Notes: generated from the letters alone by a model not told the origin. A stretch of DNA of 33,119 bases from JBNKFQ01 sp050289385 (GCA_050289385.1 JBNKFQ010000328.1:1-33119), one strand, 5' to 3'; shown: positions 25,325 to 33,119, counted from the stretch's first letter. Made by a program: numbers and translations.

Positions 25325-26791
25325 TCAACATATTTCCTCGAATATATCACGTAAAATTTTAATGTTTTTTTCCATGTCTGCCATGGCGATGCCTGCGTAA
25401 CCCAAATATAGCCCTCGCTTTTTTCTGTTGGTTGAGTAGTAACGACCAAGTGTTGTAATGTTTAATCCTCGATTTTGTGCTTCCTGCAAAAGTTTGGCTT
25501 CGTCTACAGGTTTGGTGAAAAAACAGGCGAGCTGCATGCCAGCTGAGGTGGCGGTAACCGATAGCCATTCTTTAAGGTATTGATTGCAAAGATTGACAAA
25601 CAACGCCTGTTTTTCACCATACAATTTACGCATTCTCCTGATGTGTGATACAAAATATCCATCGTTGATAAATTTCGCCATGGCTGCTTGTAATAACAGG
25701 GGAGCATCTTGCCCTGTCTTGCGCAAGGCATTGGCAAAAGCAGTGGACAGGTTCGACGGTACAACCAGATACCCCAGACGCAAACCGGGGAAAATAACCT
25801 TTGAAAAAGTTCCCATGTAGATAACACGCTGGTGTGTATCAAGTCCCTGTAAGCAGGATATTGGTCGATCACCATAGCGGAATTCACTGTCGTAATCGTC
25901 TTCAATAACATAGGCATTGTGAGTATTGGCCCAGTTCAGCAGGTCAAGACGGCGCGGCAGGCTCATGGTGATACCCAGGGGAAACTGATAAGACGGTGTG
26001 GTATAGATAACCTTTATTTTTGTCTTTCTTTTATTTACCGCGTGTTCCATTTGCTTAATTTGAAGACCTTCTTTATCCAGCGGAACAGGCAGGATTTTTG
26101 CGCTGGCCGCGAGAAAACCGCCCTTTGCTCCCGGATACCCGGGTTCTTCCATCGCAATTACTTCATTGGGGTCAACCAGCATGCGCGCCACCAGATCAAG
26201 TCCGGCCTGGCTGCCATTTACCACGATGATCTGATCGCTGGAGCATTGCAGTCCTCGCGATATTTGCAGATAGTCACGAAGTGCATTTTTGAGTTCCGAT
26301 AATCCTCCCTGATCCTGATATCCCAAAAGTTGGGGCACTGGCTGATGAGTCTGTTTTTGCAGGCACTGGTGCCATTGTTGATAGGGGAACGCTGTTAAAT
26401 CCGGCAGTCCCGGTGTAAATGCCGGGTTGGGTATGCGAGAGACTTTGCGCGTCGCTTGCGCCAGCTCTTTTCCTCTGACCGACAGGCTGCTTGCTCGAGT
26501 GTTTTGGGGGCTGACCGTGTTCTTCGGAGTGGTAAAAAAATGGTGGTCCGGCAGTTGGGTAGAGACGTAATAACCACTTCCCCGGCGTGCCTGAATATAA
26601 CCTTCGGCTTGCAGCATATCGTAGGCTGTGTTTACGGTGTTCCGCGAAATGTTCATCTGTTGGCCCAGTTCGCGCGTCGCTGGCAAACGTTGGCCAGGCG
26701 TCAGAATGCCTTTTGCTATGGCCAGCCTCAGAGTTTCAAATACCTGCCGGTATAGTGGCCCGCACATGTTTGGTGGAATAGTCAAATTCAT
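25325..26791 (-). CDS. MocR-family regulator (GntR HTH fused to aminotransferase-like domain)
   Basis: A 488-residue PLP-binding transcription factor. A GntR winged helix covers residues 1-78 (L-Y-R-Q-V-F, L-P-A-T-R-E-L, S-R-N-T-V, G-S-G-Y-Y-V). After a linker comes a class I aminotransferase fold with N-G-S-Q-A-G-L-D-L, the D-D-Y-D-S-E-F block and Lys331 (G-T-F-S-K) as the expected PLP lysine. MocR regulators usually control a divergent gene set that uses the effector amine or PLP. Here the divergent genes encode a PaiB-like flavoprotein and a GNAT acetyltransferase, so an amine or polyamine signal is plausible. The 116-nt divergent gap carries repeated TTGGTAC/GGAACCAA sites. Confidence 0.93.
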   Translation of the reverse strand: MNLTIPPNMCGPLYRQVFETLRLAIAKGILTPGQRLPATRELGQQMNISRNTVNTAYDMLQAEGYIQARRGSGYYVSTQLPDHHFFTTPKNTVSPQNTRASSLSVRGKELAQATRKVSRIPNPAFTPGLPDLTAFPYQQWHQCLQKQTHQPVPQLLGYQDQGGLSELKNALRDYLQISRGLQCSSDQIIVVNGSQAGLDLVARMLVDPNEVIAMEEPGYPGAKGGFLAASAKILPVPLDKEGLQIKQMEHAVNKRKTKIKVIYTTPSYQFPLGITMSLPRRLDLLNWANTHNAYVIEDDYDSEFRYGDRPISCLQGLDTHQRVIYMGTFSKVIFPGLRLGYLVVPSNLSTAFANALRKTGQDAPLLLQAAMAKFINDGYFVSHIRRMRKLYGEKQALFVNLCNQYLKEWLSVTATSAGMQLACFFTKPVDEAKLLQEAQNRGLNITTLGRYYSTNRKKRGLYLGYAGIAMADMEKNIKILRDIFEEIC

Positions 26792-26809
26792 GGTCTTGGC
26801 TACAATAAA

Positions 26810-26856
26810 ATTGGTACTAATAATATATATTAAAGTGGATCTTTAATGGAACCAAT
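26810..26856. promoter_or_regulatory. candidate MocR operator between divergent genes
   Basis: ATTGGTAC (26810-26817) and its inverted relative GGAACCAAT (26848-26856) flank an AT-rich centre with a TGGATC half-site between. They lie between the mocR start (26791) and the paiB-like start (26908), the usual place for MocR binding. The inverted pair is seen; binding is inference. Confidence 0.4.
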
Positions 26857-26907
26857 ATTAACGGCAGACTTAGACTGTATTTAACTGTTAAGACTCCAGG
26901 ATAGATT

Positions 26908-27492
26908 GTGTATATACCCAGGCATTTTGCAGTAACTGACAAAAGTGAAATCTATGCCTTTGTTGAGGCAAATACGTTCGGCCAGCTGATTTCAAATGTT
27001 GGTGGCAGGCTGTTTTCCACTCATATGCCATTTTTGCTTTCGGAAGACAGAGCAAAAATAATTGGGCATATGTCCGTACGAAATCCGCAGCACTCTGATT
27101 TGGATGGTCAAGAAGTTCTTGTCACTTTGCAGGGGCCCCACGACTATATTTCACCTTCCTGGTATGCAGCTTCTGGTGTGCCAACCTGGAACTATCAGGC
27201 AGTGCATATTTATGGCCGAGGCAGAGTGTTTACATCCCCCGAAAAACTCAAGGCGGTGGTAGATGCACTCACCGGTAAATATGAGTCAGCCTTTCCCCGG
27301 CCATGGAACCCGGATTATAAGGCTTCTATGCTGAGTGCCATAGTTGGCGTAGAAATTACGATTGTTGAATTCCAGTGCAAGTATAAACTCAGCCAAAACC
27401 GTTCAGCTCAAGATCGTTCACGAGTGGTGGCTCGGTTAAAAGCAACGGGTTCACATGAATTGGCATCGAGCATGGTGCGTAATGAGTCATAA
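26908..27492 (+). CDS. PaiB-family FMN-binding protein
   Basis: A 194-residue protein of the PaiB (FMN-binding split-barrel) family. Blocks visible are the N-terminal M-Y-I-P-R-H-F, T-H-M-P-F-L-L, G-H-M-S-V-R-N-P-Q, I-S-P-S-W-Y and V-P-T-W-N-Y-Q-A-V-H-I-Y-G. B. subtilis paiB lies beside paiA, a polyamine acetyltransferase, and was first described as a negative regulator; an FMN-dependent role is now considered likely for the family. The start is GTG at 26908 with AGGA 6 nt upstream. It is divergent from mocR and followed by a GNAT gene, so the trio resembles a polyamine-type response module. Confidence 0.9.
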   Translation: MYIPRHFAVTDKSEIYAFVEANTFGQLISNVGGRLFSTHMPFLLSEDRAKIIGHMSVRNPQHSDLDGQEVLVTLQGPHDYISPSWYAASGVPTWNYQAVHIYGRGRVFTSPEKLKAVVDALTGKYESAFPRPWNPDYKASMLSAIVGVEITIVEFQCKYKLSQNRSAQDRSRVVARLKATGSHELASSMVRNES

Positions 27493-27591
27493 CGATCACA
27501 TTCAAAAATCACTCCACATCGTTGCGCTGGAGTTCGTTGCGATAAGCGCCAGTCGGCCCTTTGTTTGGAATTGAATCATTGAGGAGATACC

Positions 27592-28017
27592 GTGCCAAGA
27601 CTTGCAATAACAGATGAAGATATTTCAAGTTGCTTCGATGTAATGGTTGAGCTTCGTCCGCACTTGAAACGAGAGGACTTCCTTCAAACAGTTAGATCAA
27701 TGGAAGAAGAAGGCTACAAACTCGCACTCATCCAGGATCATGATGCGGTGGTAGCTGTGTCCGGGTATCGTATTTACACAAATCTATTCATGGGTAAGCA
27801 CCTCTATATTGACGATCTGGTTACGCTGGGCAGTGTCAGGTCCAGGGGTTATGGAGAAAAGATGATTAATTGGCTGCGTAATGAGGCAGTAGAGGCAGGT
27901 TGTAATTATTTTCATCTGGATTCTGGTACTCACAGAGGCCGAGCACATAAATTTTACTTCGAGCAAGGTTTTACTATCGCAAGTTACCACTTTAGTGAAA
28001 GGTTAAAAGCCTCATAA
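27592..28017 (+). CDS. GNAT-family N-acetyltransferase downstream of the PaiB-like gene
   Basis: A 141-residue acetyltransferase. The CoA loop is R83-S-R-G86-Y-G88-E-K, following the beta-4 strand L-Y-I-D-D-L-V-T. The C-terminal H-R-G-R-A-H-K-F-Y-F-E-Q-G-F block is the family's usual end. The start is GTG at 27592, with GAGGAG about 5 nt upstream. It is 99 nt after the PaiB-like gene and probably part of the same transcript. By analogy with PaiA it may acetylate an amine, but sequence alone does not fix the substrate. Confidence 0.87.
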   Translation: MPRLAITDEDISSCFDVMVELRPHLKREDFLQTVRSMEEEGYKLALIQDHDAVVAVSGYRIYTNLFMGKHLYIDDLVTLGSVRSRGYGEKMINWLRNEAVEAGCNYFHLDSGTHRGRAHKFYFEQGFTIASYHFSERLKAS

Positions 28018-28046
28018 CAACCACATAAAAAATCATTTATCTTCAT

Positions 28047-28142
28047 TTCGCACATCGCACGCTAAAAGCAGTTTTTGTCTGAGCGATAAACTGCCGGAAA
28101 TTGCCTGTGAAAGCGTGCGACGTATGGCGTGCGACGTGCGAC
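28047..28142. repeat. heptad-bounded element C (between GNAT and dolP 3' ends)
   Basis: The left arm is two units (TTCGCAC, ATCGCAC; 28047-28060). The right arm is four units (28115-28142), three of them GTGCGAC and one GTATGGC variant in second place. The inner ends pair as TCGCACGC/GCGTGCGA. The 54-nt interior lacks the core of elements A, B and D but has its own GCAGTTT/AAACTGC dyad. The right arm ends 5 nt before the dolP stop codon (minus strand). Confidence 0.75.
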
Positions 28143-28147
28143 CTCCT

Positions 28148-28723
28148 TCAATCAATATACTCAAACGCCTTGACTACTCGTATAACGCCGCTGGTGGTGC
28201 TCGCAATGGTTGCCGCTTTCTGGCCCTGCCGGCGGTCGACTATTCCCATTAAATACACCACTTTGTTTTCGGTGACGATCTTGATGTCTGAGCTATCAAA
28301 ATCTTTTTCGGCAATAAATTTTGCGCGTACCTTGGTTTTCAGCCACAGATCCGTGGTTCGCGCCAGGGCAGTGGATCTCGGTTGTACCAGAATTTCGTTG
28401 TGAACCTGCCGCACCCCTCGAAAATTGCGCGCAGTATCACCGGCCAGACCACGCAGTTCCTGTGTGTTTACCTCGCCGGTGAGCAAGACCACTCCGTTAT
28501 AGGCATAAATGTTGATGTGAGCCTTTTCGAGTCGTGGATCAGCTTTTTTGATATTCACGCCCACGTACGTTTCGATCTGCCAGTCGTTCAGGTCTGTGCC
28601 CAGTGGTGTTTCGCTTGGGTCGGGTTGAATGGGTTTGTCTGTCATTGAGTGAATAATGCGAGTGCAACCACTGGCAAACAACATCATCATGCAAAGCAGA
28701 CCGATGTTAAACAGGCGCAACAT
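28148..28723 (-). CDS. dolP: DolP (YraP)-like outer-membrane lipoprotein with two BON domains
   Basis: A 191-residue lipoprotein. Its signal peptide ends in the lipobox F-A-S-G-C20, and two BON domains follow (about 45-115 and 120-190, each with the G-x-V-x-L-x-G-x-V type strand). E. coli DolP binds anionic phospholipid at the division site and supports outer-membrane integrity and the BAM machinery. Its start shares one base with the stop of diaA (TAATG at 28721-28725), so the two are coupled. It is the last gene of the lpoA-yraN-diaA-dolP operon. Confidence 0.93.
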   Translation of the reverse strand: MLRLFNIGLLCMMMLFASGCTRIIHSMTDKPIQPDPSETPLGTDLNDWQIETYVGVNIKKADPRLEKAHINIYAYNGVVLLTGEVNTQELRGLAGDTARNFRGVRQVHNEILVQPRSTALARTTDLWLKTKVRAKFIAEKDFDSSDIKIVTENKVVYLMGIVDRRQGQKAATIASTTSGVIRVVKAFEYID

Positions 28724-29310
28724 TAATCGAGTCCTCCAAAAAGTTGTTGATCAATAAGATCACAAACAGCAAAAAGGCCTAGCAATTGTACTTCCTGGAT
28801 GCGGTGAGGGTCATTGAGTGGAGCGTGGATATCCAGGTCCTCATCGCGTAACAGTGCTCGCAGATTTTCGTCACCTTCTGCCGTGAAGGCGATGACTCCC
28901 ATGGTTCTGTTATGGGCAGTGTGAATAGCCTGAGCCAGATTGGCGGCGTCTTCTCCGGTACTGAATACTACCAGCAGGTCTTCTGATTCACCAAGAGTGC
29001 GGACCTGACGGCTGAAAATTTCACTGAAACTGTAGTGGTTGGCGATACCGGTAACAAGACCAGCGTCATTGTGCAGGGACAACGCTGGAAAACCGGGGCG
29101 CTCCAACTGGTATTGATGGGCCAGGTTTTGACAAAAAATACTGGCCATGGCAGCGCTGGCGCCATTGCCGCAACACAGTAACTTGCGCCCGTCCAGCAAG
29201 CGGGCGACGGCGAGTTGGCTGGCGGCTACCAATTGTGGTGCCAACACCTCGCCGGTGTTCATTTTGGCTTCGATACTTTGATGAAAAAGCTCGATAATTC
29301 GTTGTTCCAT
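28723..29310 (-). CDS. diaA: DiaA, DnaA initiator-associating SIS-domain protein
   Basis: A 195-residue SIS-domain protein of the GmhA/DiaA group. In E. coli DiaA forms a tetramer that binds DnaA and promotes timely initiation at oriC. Visible SIS features are C-C-G-N-G-A-S-A-A-M, L-V-V-F-S-T-G-E-D-A-A-N and A-F-T-A-E-G-D-E-N. Gene context (after yraN, before dolP) favours DiaA over the sugar isomerase GmhA, which shares the fold. Confidence 0.93.
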   Translation of the reverse strand: MEQRIIELFHQSIEAKMNTGEVLAPQLVAASQLAVARLLDGRKLLCCGNGASAAMASIFCQNLAHQYQLERPGFPALSLHNDAGLVTGIANHYSFSEIFSRQVRTLGESEDLLVVFSTGEDAANLAQAIHTAHNRTMGVIAFTAEGDENLRALLRDEDLDIHAPLNDPHRIQEVQLLGLFAVCDLIDQQLFGGLD

Positions 29311-29367
29311 ACGGACGTCGTCTCAGCTTGCCGTTGCTTTACGGTCCAGGCTTTCGTGGTGCAGGTT

Positions 29368-29748
29368 CTACGTTGTGTAAGCGTTGCGAAACCATTCTAC
29401 GCGATACTGGTAATTGTTGTCGGGGGAAATGCATATTACATCAAAACGACACGCAACCTTGTCCATTAACTTTTTTGTTTGCAGGTAGCCCAGCGCGGCC
29501 TTGATGGTGCGTTGTTGCTTGCGCCGATCGACACTTTCGGCAGCGCCACCGAAGTCATCTCGACTGCGACAACGCACTTCGACAAAAACGAGCGTTTGAT
29601 TGTCGCGAGCGATAATATCAATTTCGCCGCGCCGGGTACTGTAGTTTGTGGTTTGTATGTGCAGGCCGTTTTTTTTCAGGTAGTCGCGGGCCATGCGTTC
29701 AGCGTCGATACCGGTCAGGGTGGTGCCGGGTTGTTGGGATCGCCACAT
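29368..29748 (-). CDS. yraN: YraN, UPF0102 endonuclease-like protein
   Basis: A 126-residue protein of the UPF0102 family, a predicted Holliday-junction-resolvase-like nuclease fold without an established role. The typical core is G-E-I-D-I-I-A-R-D followed by L-V-F-V-E-V-R-C-R-S, in which D and E would be metal ligands, and G-G-A-A-E-S-V. It starts 2 nt after the lpoA stop, within the same operon. Confidence 0.93.
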   Translation of the reverse strand: MWRSQQPGTTLTGIDAERMARDYLKKNGLHIQTTNYSTRRGEIDIIARDNQTLVFVEVRCRSRDDFGGAAESVDRRKQQRTIKAALGYLQTKKLMDKVACRFDVICISPDNNYQYRVEWFRNAYTT

Positions 29749-29750
29749 AG

Positions 29751-31601
29751 TCAGGGCCCGGGATTGCGGCTGGCTGGCTTTACCTTGCCGTTGCGGAATA
29801 CAGCCCAGGGCTGTTCACGAAGAATGCGCCCATTGTCGAGCCTCAGCGTACCAGTGCTGCCAAATAACCGGGTTTCGGGCAAAACTTTCATTTGCAGGAC
29901 ACTCTGGTGAATCTGGTAGGCGTCAATTCCGAGTGCAAACAATTGCTGATAGGTAGGGTGTAAACCGGACTCGGGCGTTGTCGTTCCAAGTGTGGCACCG
30001 GGCAGGGTCCAGGGCATGGCTGAAAATTTGACCTTTTCCAGGTCCCGGTCTTTTCCGGGATCGACGGTGCCCGAATAAACCTGGGATGTGGCATAAACGG
30101 GGAGGTCAGCGGCATAGAAAAAATCGAGCATGGGTTTGATCTGGCGAGCTTGCACATGGTCGGCTTGCATGAACACCATGTCCAGGTCCTGACGGCGCCG
30201 TTCCGGCGTTGCTTTCAGTCGCTTGCCCAGCAGCCGACTCAATTGTCGGGCACGCTGCTCACTCTGATGAACAAGTAGTGCCGGTTTTATGACCTCGGAA
30301 AAGTCTACCTGGGATTTTTGATAGCGGGCTGTAACGACCAGCGTGCCGCCACGACTTTCCCATTCGCCCTGAAAGGCTGTCAAAGCACGCTCTCCCAGGT
30401 CCGTTTGTGGAATAATGGCCATTGCTGTGCGATGTCCTTCCAGCCATGCCCGTCGCGCAACCTCGCGAGCTTCGTCCGCTGCTGACAACCCGAACTGAAA
30501 AAGGTTTTGGGCAGGCGTTACGGATTTGTCGGCCAAATAATTCAGGGTAACCACCGGCACTGGCAGAGCATTGAGATTGTTCAGGGCATCGACATTTTCT
30601 TTACGGAGTGGTCCGATCACCAGCGCCGCGCCATTATTGACAGCATTGTGATAGACGGCAGAAATATTTTCTGCCTGGCTGGTGTCATAGATGCGTAGTT
30701 TGGGCGGTGTTCCCTGGCGATTGATTACCTGATAATAGGCCGCCATAAAACCGTCGCGAACTGTAGCACCGGCGGTGCCATGGTTACCGTGTAGTGGTAG
30801 TAACAGAGCCAGATGTTGTGGCAGATTGGCGACGATTTGCTTGATGGCAGACAGGGCCTGGGGAGGGTTGAGTGTTGCCGGGTGGTCAGGCCAGTCGTTG
30901 CGCCAGCGGTCGATCTCTTGCTGCAAGCGGTGAATGTCTCCCTGATTGCTGCGGCTCAGGTCAGAAAGCATATACCAGCCGCGACGCACCGGATCCTGCT
31001 CTTTGTCGATCAATTGTTGTACTGTGCCTTGCGGAATGCGGCCAAGTGTTTGCCATAATCTGTTATGGATACGCGCTATTTCCTGGTTATCGTCAAGCAG
31101 GGCAGACAGGGCAATGTATTCCTTGAGGGCATTTTGTTCTTCGCCCAGCAAGTCAAATACATCAGCCCGTTGTTTGTGCCAGCGCTGTTGTGTTGCAATG
31201 GGTAGTTGAAGTTGTTGCCTTTCCAGTTCCCGGTTGGTTAGCAGATCGCGAGCTACAGAGAAATTGTCTTCCTGTAAGGCCAGTTCTGCAGAGAGCAGTA
31301 CATAATCAGCCAGGGGGCGCAAAGGCAACCGGTTGGGATCGATCCCGGCGAGGGTTGTTTGTGCCCGTTTGAGTTGTTGTTCGTCGGCAAAAAGTTCAGC
31401 CGCCTGCAACATGGCAGTTTCCCTTTGCTGAGAGTTGGCTTGTTCTGCCGAGCGCAACAATTCTTCTGCTTGCTGGATTCCGGTTTGCCGGGTTGTATAC
31501 TCCTGGTCGCCGGGTTTTGGTCCCGGAGCCGGGCAGCCAGACAGAAGTAATCCGGCAACGAGCAGGCTGAGGGTGGGCAGACGTATTGAGGTCAATTTCA
31601 T
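29751..31601 (-). CDS. lpoA: LpoA, lipoprotein activator of PBP1A
   Basis: A 616-residue outer-membrane lipoprotein when started at ATG 31601, giving a clean signal peptide with lipobox L-L-S-G-C23. An ATG at 31628 would add nine residues and overlap the start of rsmI. Residues about 30-240 are helical TPR-like repeats (A-E-E-L-L-R-S-A-E-Q-A type). Residues about 265-610 are a periplasmic-binding-protein-like domain (L-A-L-L-L-P-L-H-G-N, V-I-G-P-L-R-K-E). E. coli LpoA reaches through the periplasm to stimulate PBP1A transpeptidation. It heads the lpoA-yraN-diaA-dolP operon and is divergent from rsmI. Confidence 0.93.
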   Translation of the reverse strand: MKLTSIRLPTLSLLVAGLLLSGCPAPGPKPGDQEYTTRQTGIQQAEELLRSAEQANSQQRETAMLQAAELFADEQQLKRAQTTLAGIDPNRLPLRPLADYVLLSAELALQEDNFSVARDLLTNRELERQQLQLPIATQQRWHKQRADVFDLLGEEQNALKEYIALSALLDDNQEIARIHNRLWQTLGRIPQGTVQQLIDKEQDPVRRGWYMLSDLSRSNQGDIHRLQQEIDRWRNDWPDHPATLNPPQALSAIKQIVANLPQHLALLLPLHGNHGTAGATVRDGFMAAYYQVINRQGTPPKLRIYDTSQAENISAVYHNAVNNGAALVIGPLRKENVDALNNLNALPVPVVTLNYLADKSVTPAQNLFQFGLSAADEAREVARRAWLEGHRTAMAIIPQTDLGERALTAFQGEWESRGGTLVVTARYQKSQVDFSEVIKPALLVHQSEQRARQLSRLLGKRLKATPERRRQDLDMVFMQADHVQARQIKPMLDFFYAADLPVYATSQVYSGTVDPGKDRDLEKVKFSAMPWTLPGATLGTTTPESGLHPTYQQLFALGIDAYQIHQSVLQMKVLPETRLFGSTGTLRLDNGRILREQPWAVFRNGKVKPASRNPGP

Positions 31602-31616
31602 GGAATCCATTAACAG

Positions 31617-32480
31617 TTGGTGAATCAAGTGGCCGGTGAATTATTTGTTGTTGCAACACCCATAGGTAATCTGGGCGATATGGTACCTCGTGCACTGGAG
31701 GTTCTTCAAACCGCAGATTTGATTGCTGCGGAAGATACCCGCCACAGTCGGCGCTTGCTTGATCACTTTGGCGTGGACAAGCCGCTCGCTGCTTATCACG
31801 ACCACAGTAACGATGCCCGTACAAACGGCTTGTTACAGGCATTGCGCGATGGCAAACGTGTTGCGCTTATATCTGATGCTGGCACTCCATTGATTTCTGA
31901 TCCCGGCTACCGTCTGGTGAAGATGGCACGTGAAGAAGGCTATTCTGTTGTGCCGATTCCCGGGCCGTGTGCTCTGGTTGCTGCGCTATCGGTAGCGGGG
32001 TTGCCAACGGATCGTTTTTCGTTTGAGGGTTTTTTGCCAGCAAAATCTGGTGCTCGTCGCAAGCAACTGGAGCAGTTGGTAGAGGAGTGTCGCACCATGG
32101 TTTTTTATGAAGCGCCCCACCGGGTAGCTGATACCCTCACGGACATGCAGGAGGTGTTTGGCCCTGAGCGTGATGCGGTGTTGGCTCGCGAGTTAACCAA
32201 AGCCTTTGAGACAGTCCTGGCGGCGCCCTTGCAACAATTGGTGGAAAGGGTGGTGGCAGATACCAATCAGCAGAGAGGTGAAATTGTATTGATAGTGGCC
32301 GGGGCCAATGACAGGGACTCGGTTCCCGGGAAAGAGGAGCTGGAGCGTGTTCTGGGGATATTGTTACAGGAACTTTCGGTCAAGCAGGCATCCGCTCTGG
32401 CGGCGAAAATTACTGGTGCGAATAAAAATGAATTGTATCGCCTGGCTCTGGCTTTGAAGGAAGGGGGAGTTGGAAGTTAG
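31617..32480 (+). CDS. rsmI: 16S rRNA (cytidine-1402-2'-O)-methyltransferase
   Basis: RsmI, 287 residues from TTG 31617 (GTG at 31620 and 31629 are alternatives; no strong ribosome site decides). This SAM-dependent tetrapyrrole-methylase-fold enzyme 2'-O-methylates C1402 of 16S rRNA with partner RsmH. Motifs are V-A-T-P-I-G-N-L-G-D, A-E-D-T-R-H-S-R-R-L, I-S-D-A-G-T-P-L-I-S-D-P-G-Y and P-I-P-G-P-C-A-L. The C-terminal codons and the TAG stop (32478-32480) come from the first two units of element D, so the natural 3' end has probably been replaced by the repeat. It is divergent from lpoA and upstream of rnpB. Confidence 0.95.
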   Translation: MVNQVAGELFVVATPIGNLGDMVPRALEVLQTADLIAAEDTRHSRRLLDHFGVDKPLAAYHDHSNDARTNGLLQALRDGKRVALISDAGTPLISDPGYRLVKMAREEGYSVVPIPGPCALVAALSVAGLPTDRFSFEGFLPAKSGARRKQLEQLVEECRTMVFYEAPHRVADTLTDMQEVFGPERDAVLARELTKAFETVLAAPLQQLVERVVADTNQQRGEIVLIVAGANDRDSVPGKEELERVLGILLQELSVKQASALAAKITGANKNELYRLALALKEGGVGS

Positions 32481-32573
32481 AAGTTGGAAGTGAATGATTC
32501 GCACCATCGCTGCGCCCGGTGCATGGCGTGCTCCCGACTGGTTTGCTTTTCCTTCCAACATCCAACATCCAAC
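32469..32573. repeat. heptad-bounded element D (rsmI 3' end to rnpB promoter)
   Basis: The left arm 32469-32489 is three units (GTTGGAA, GTTAGAA, GTTGGAA). The right arm 32553-32573 is TTCCAAC followed by two ATCCAAC, complementary with one or two mismatches per unit. The core shared with A and B is at 32493-32520. The element overlaps the last four codons of rsmI and ends 11 nt before the putative rnpB -10 box. Confidence 0.85.
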
Positions 32574-32580
32574 TAAACTG

Positions 32581-32589
32581 TGCTACCCT
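32581..32589 (+). promoter_or_regulatory. putative extended -10 promoter of rnpB
   Basis: TGCTACCCT gives a TG-N extended -10 (TACCCT, 32584-32589) placed 8 nt before the predicted 5' end of the RNase P RNA. The -35 position falls in the last heptads of element D (TCCAAC) and is a poor match. Confidence 0.4.
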
Positions 32590-32596
32590 CCGCCCC

Positions 32597-32978
32597 GAGA
32601 GTCGGCCAGACAATCGCTGCCCGGTTATCTCGAAAATTACCGTATGGTGTTTTTGGGAGCCGGGGAGAGGAAAGTCCGGGCTCCATAGGGCAGAGTGCCA
32701 GGTAACCCCTGGGGGGCGCGAGCCTACGGAAAGTGCAGCAGAAAGGAAACCGCCTCCCCACTCACGTGGGGCGGTAAGGGTGAAAAGGTGCGGTAAGAGC
32801 GCACCGCGCAGCTGGTAACAGTCTGCGGCGATGGTAAACCCCACTCGGAGCAAGGCCAAATAGGGACCCGACAGGTGTGGCCCGCACCGGGTCCGGGTAG
32901 GCTGCTGGAGGCGCGCGGTGACGCGCGTCCTAGAGGAATGATTGCCCACGACAGAACCCGGCTTATCGGCCGACTCCC
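32597..32978 (+). ncRNA. rnpB: RNase P RNA, bacterial type A
   Basis: The catalytic RNA that removes 5' leaders from pre-tRNA. Conserved blocks are in the right order: AGAGGAAAGTCCGGGCTCCA near 32666, the GGTAAGGGTGAAA segment, GGTAAGAGCGCACCGCG, GGCCAAATAGGG and the 3' ACAGAACCCGGCTTATCGG. The 5' GAGAGTCGGCC pairs with the 3' GGCCGACTC (helix P1), which sets both ends to within a few bases. The location after rsmI is shared with many gammaproteobacteria, where the mraZ-dcw cluster often follows. Confidence 0.96.
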
Positions 32979-33119
32979 AATACTTCCAAACCCAGGTATG
33001 GCAACAGAATCCAACACATTGATCAAAAAATAATCACATCTCGGTTTTTCTTCTAAAAACAGAAGTTTCTTATTTCAATTATGAATCATTCTTAAAGCGC
33101 TACTTTAAGTTGCGATGTT
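32979..33119. other. non-coding tail after rnpB
   Basis: An AT-rich stretch with no gene. A weak 5-bp hairpin (CTTCT-N6-AGAAG) followed by TTTCTT lies near 33048 and might end the rnpB transcript, but it is not a convincing terminator. It probably leads into the next gene's promoter beyond the window. Confidence 0.3.

Overview
The window looks like a chromosomal segment of a gammaproteobacterium, most likely from the Cellvibrionales/Pseudomonadales side. Two conserved gammaproteobacterial neighbourhoods support this: degS-zapG-zapE-rplM-rpsI-(petA-petBC)-sspA-sspB, and rsmI/lpoA-yraN-diaA-dolP, with rnpB directly after rsmI. Base composition is about even by eye. The exception is an AT-rich patch at the left end (about 1-1200). 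No tRNA, rRNA operon, CRISPR array, transposase or phage gene was seen.

Layout. Positions 1-1200 hold the 3' part of a MerR-family regulator and a small GNAT acetyltransferase gene that sits between two attC-like folded sites, like a stray integron cassette. Positions 1240-6797 hold three co-directional envelope genes: a membrane-anchored beta-propeller protein, a secreted serine beta-lactamase-like hydrolase fused to a VanX-type D-Ala-D-Ala dipeptidase, and a membrane-anchored proline-iminopeptidase-like hydrolase. A convergent calcineurin-like lipoprotein gene follows. Positions 8246-14145 are gltBD (glutamate synthase) on the minus strand, with a sigma70-like promoter about 200 nt upstream of gltB. 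Positions 14562-23859 hold a DegS-type protease, ZapG, a small alpha/beta hydrolase, ZapE, ribosomal proteins L13 and S9, the Rieske protein, a single polypeptide joining cytochrome b to cytochrome c1, and SspA/SspB. A thiolase and a divergent MocR / PaiB-GNAT module follow. The right end carries the dolP-diaA-yraN-lpoA operon, rsmI and the RNase P RNA gene.

The strongest unexplained signal is a family of four small elements (15814-16024, 18462-18612, 28047-28142, 32469-32573). Each is bounded by inverted arrays of 7-nt units. The unit sequence differs between elements (GTTCGAT, GTCGCAC, GTTGGAA) but matches, inverted, across the two arms of the same element. Three of the four share a conserved core of about 28 nt just inside the left arm. 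All four lie within 6 nt of a stop codon or overlap one, and one supplies the stop codon of rsmI. Two other palindromic repeat doublets (8158-8239 and 25125-25315) also hug stop codons, so gene 3' ends look like the preferred sites for repeats here.

Functional themes are cell envelope and division (DegS, ZapG, ZapE, LpoA, DolP, the dipeptidase fusion), core translation and RNA processing (L13, S9, RsmI, RNase P), aerobic respiration (bc1 complex), nitrogen assimilation (GltBD) and protein quality control (SspB, DegS).
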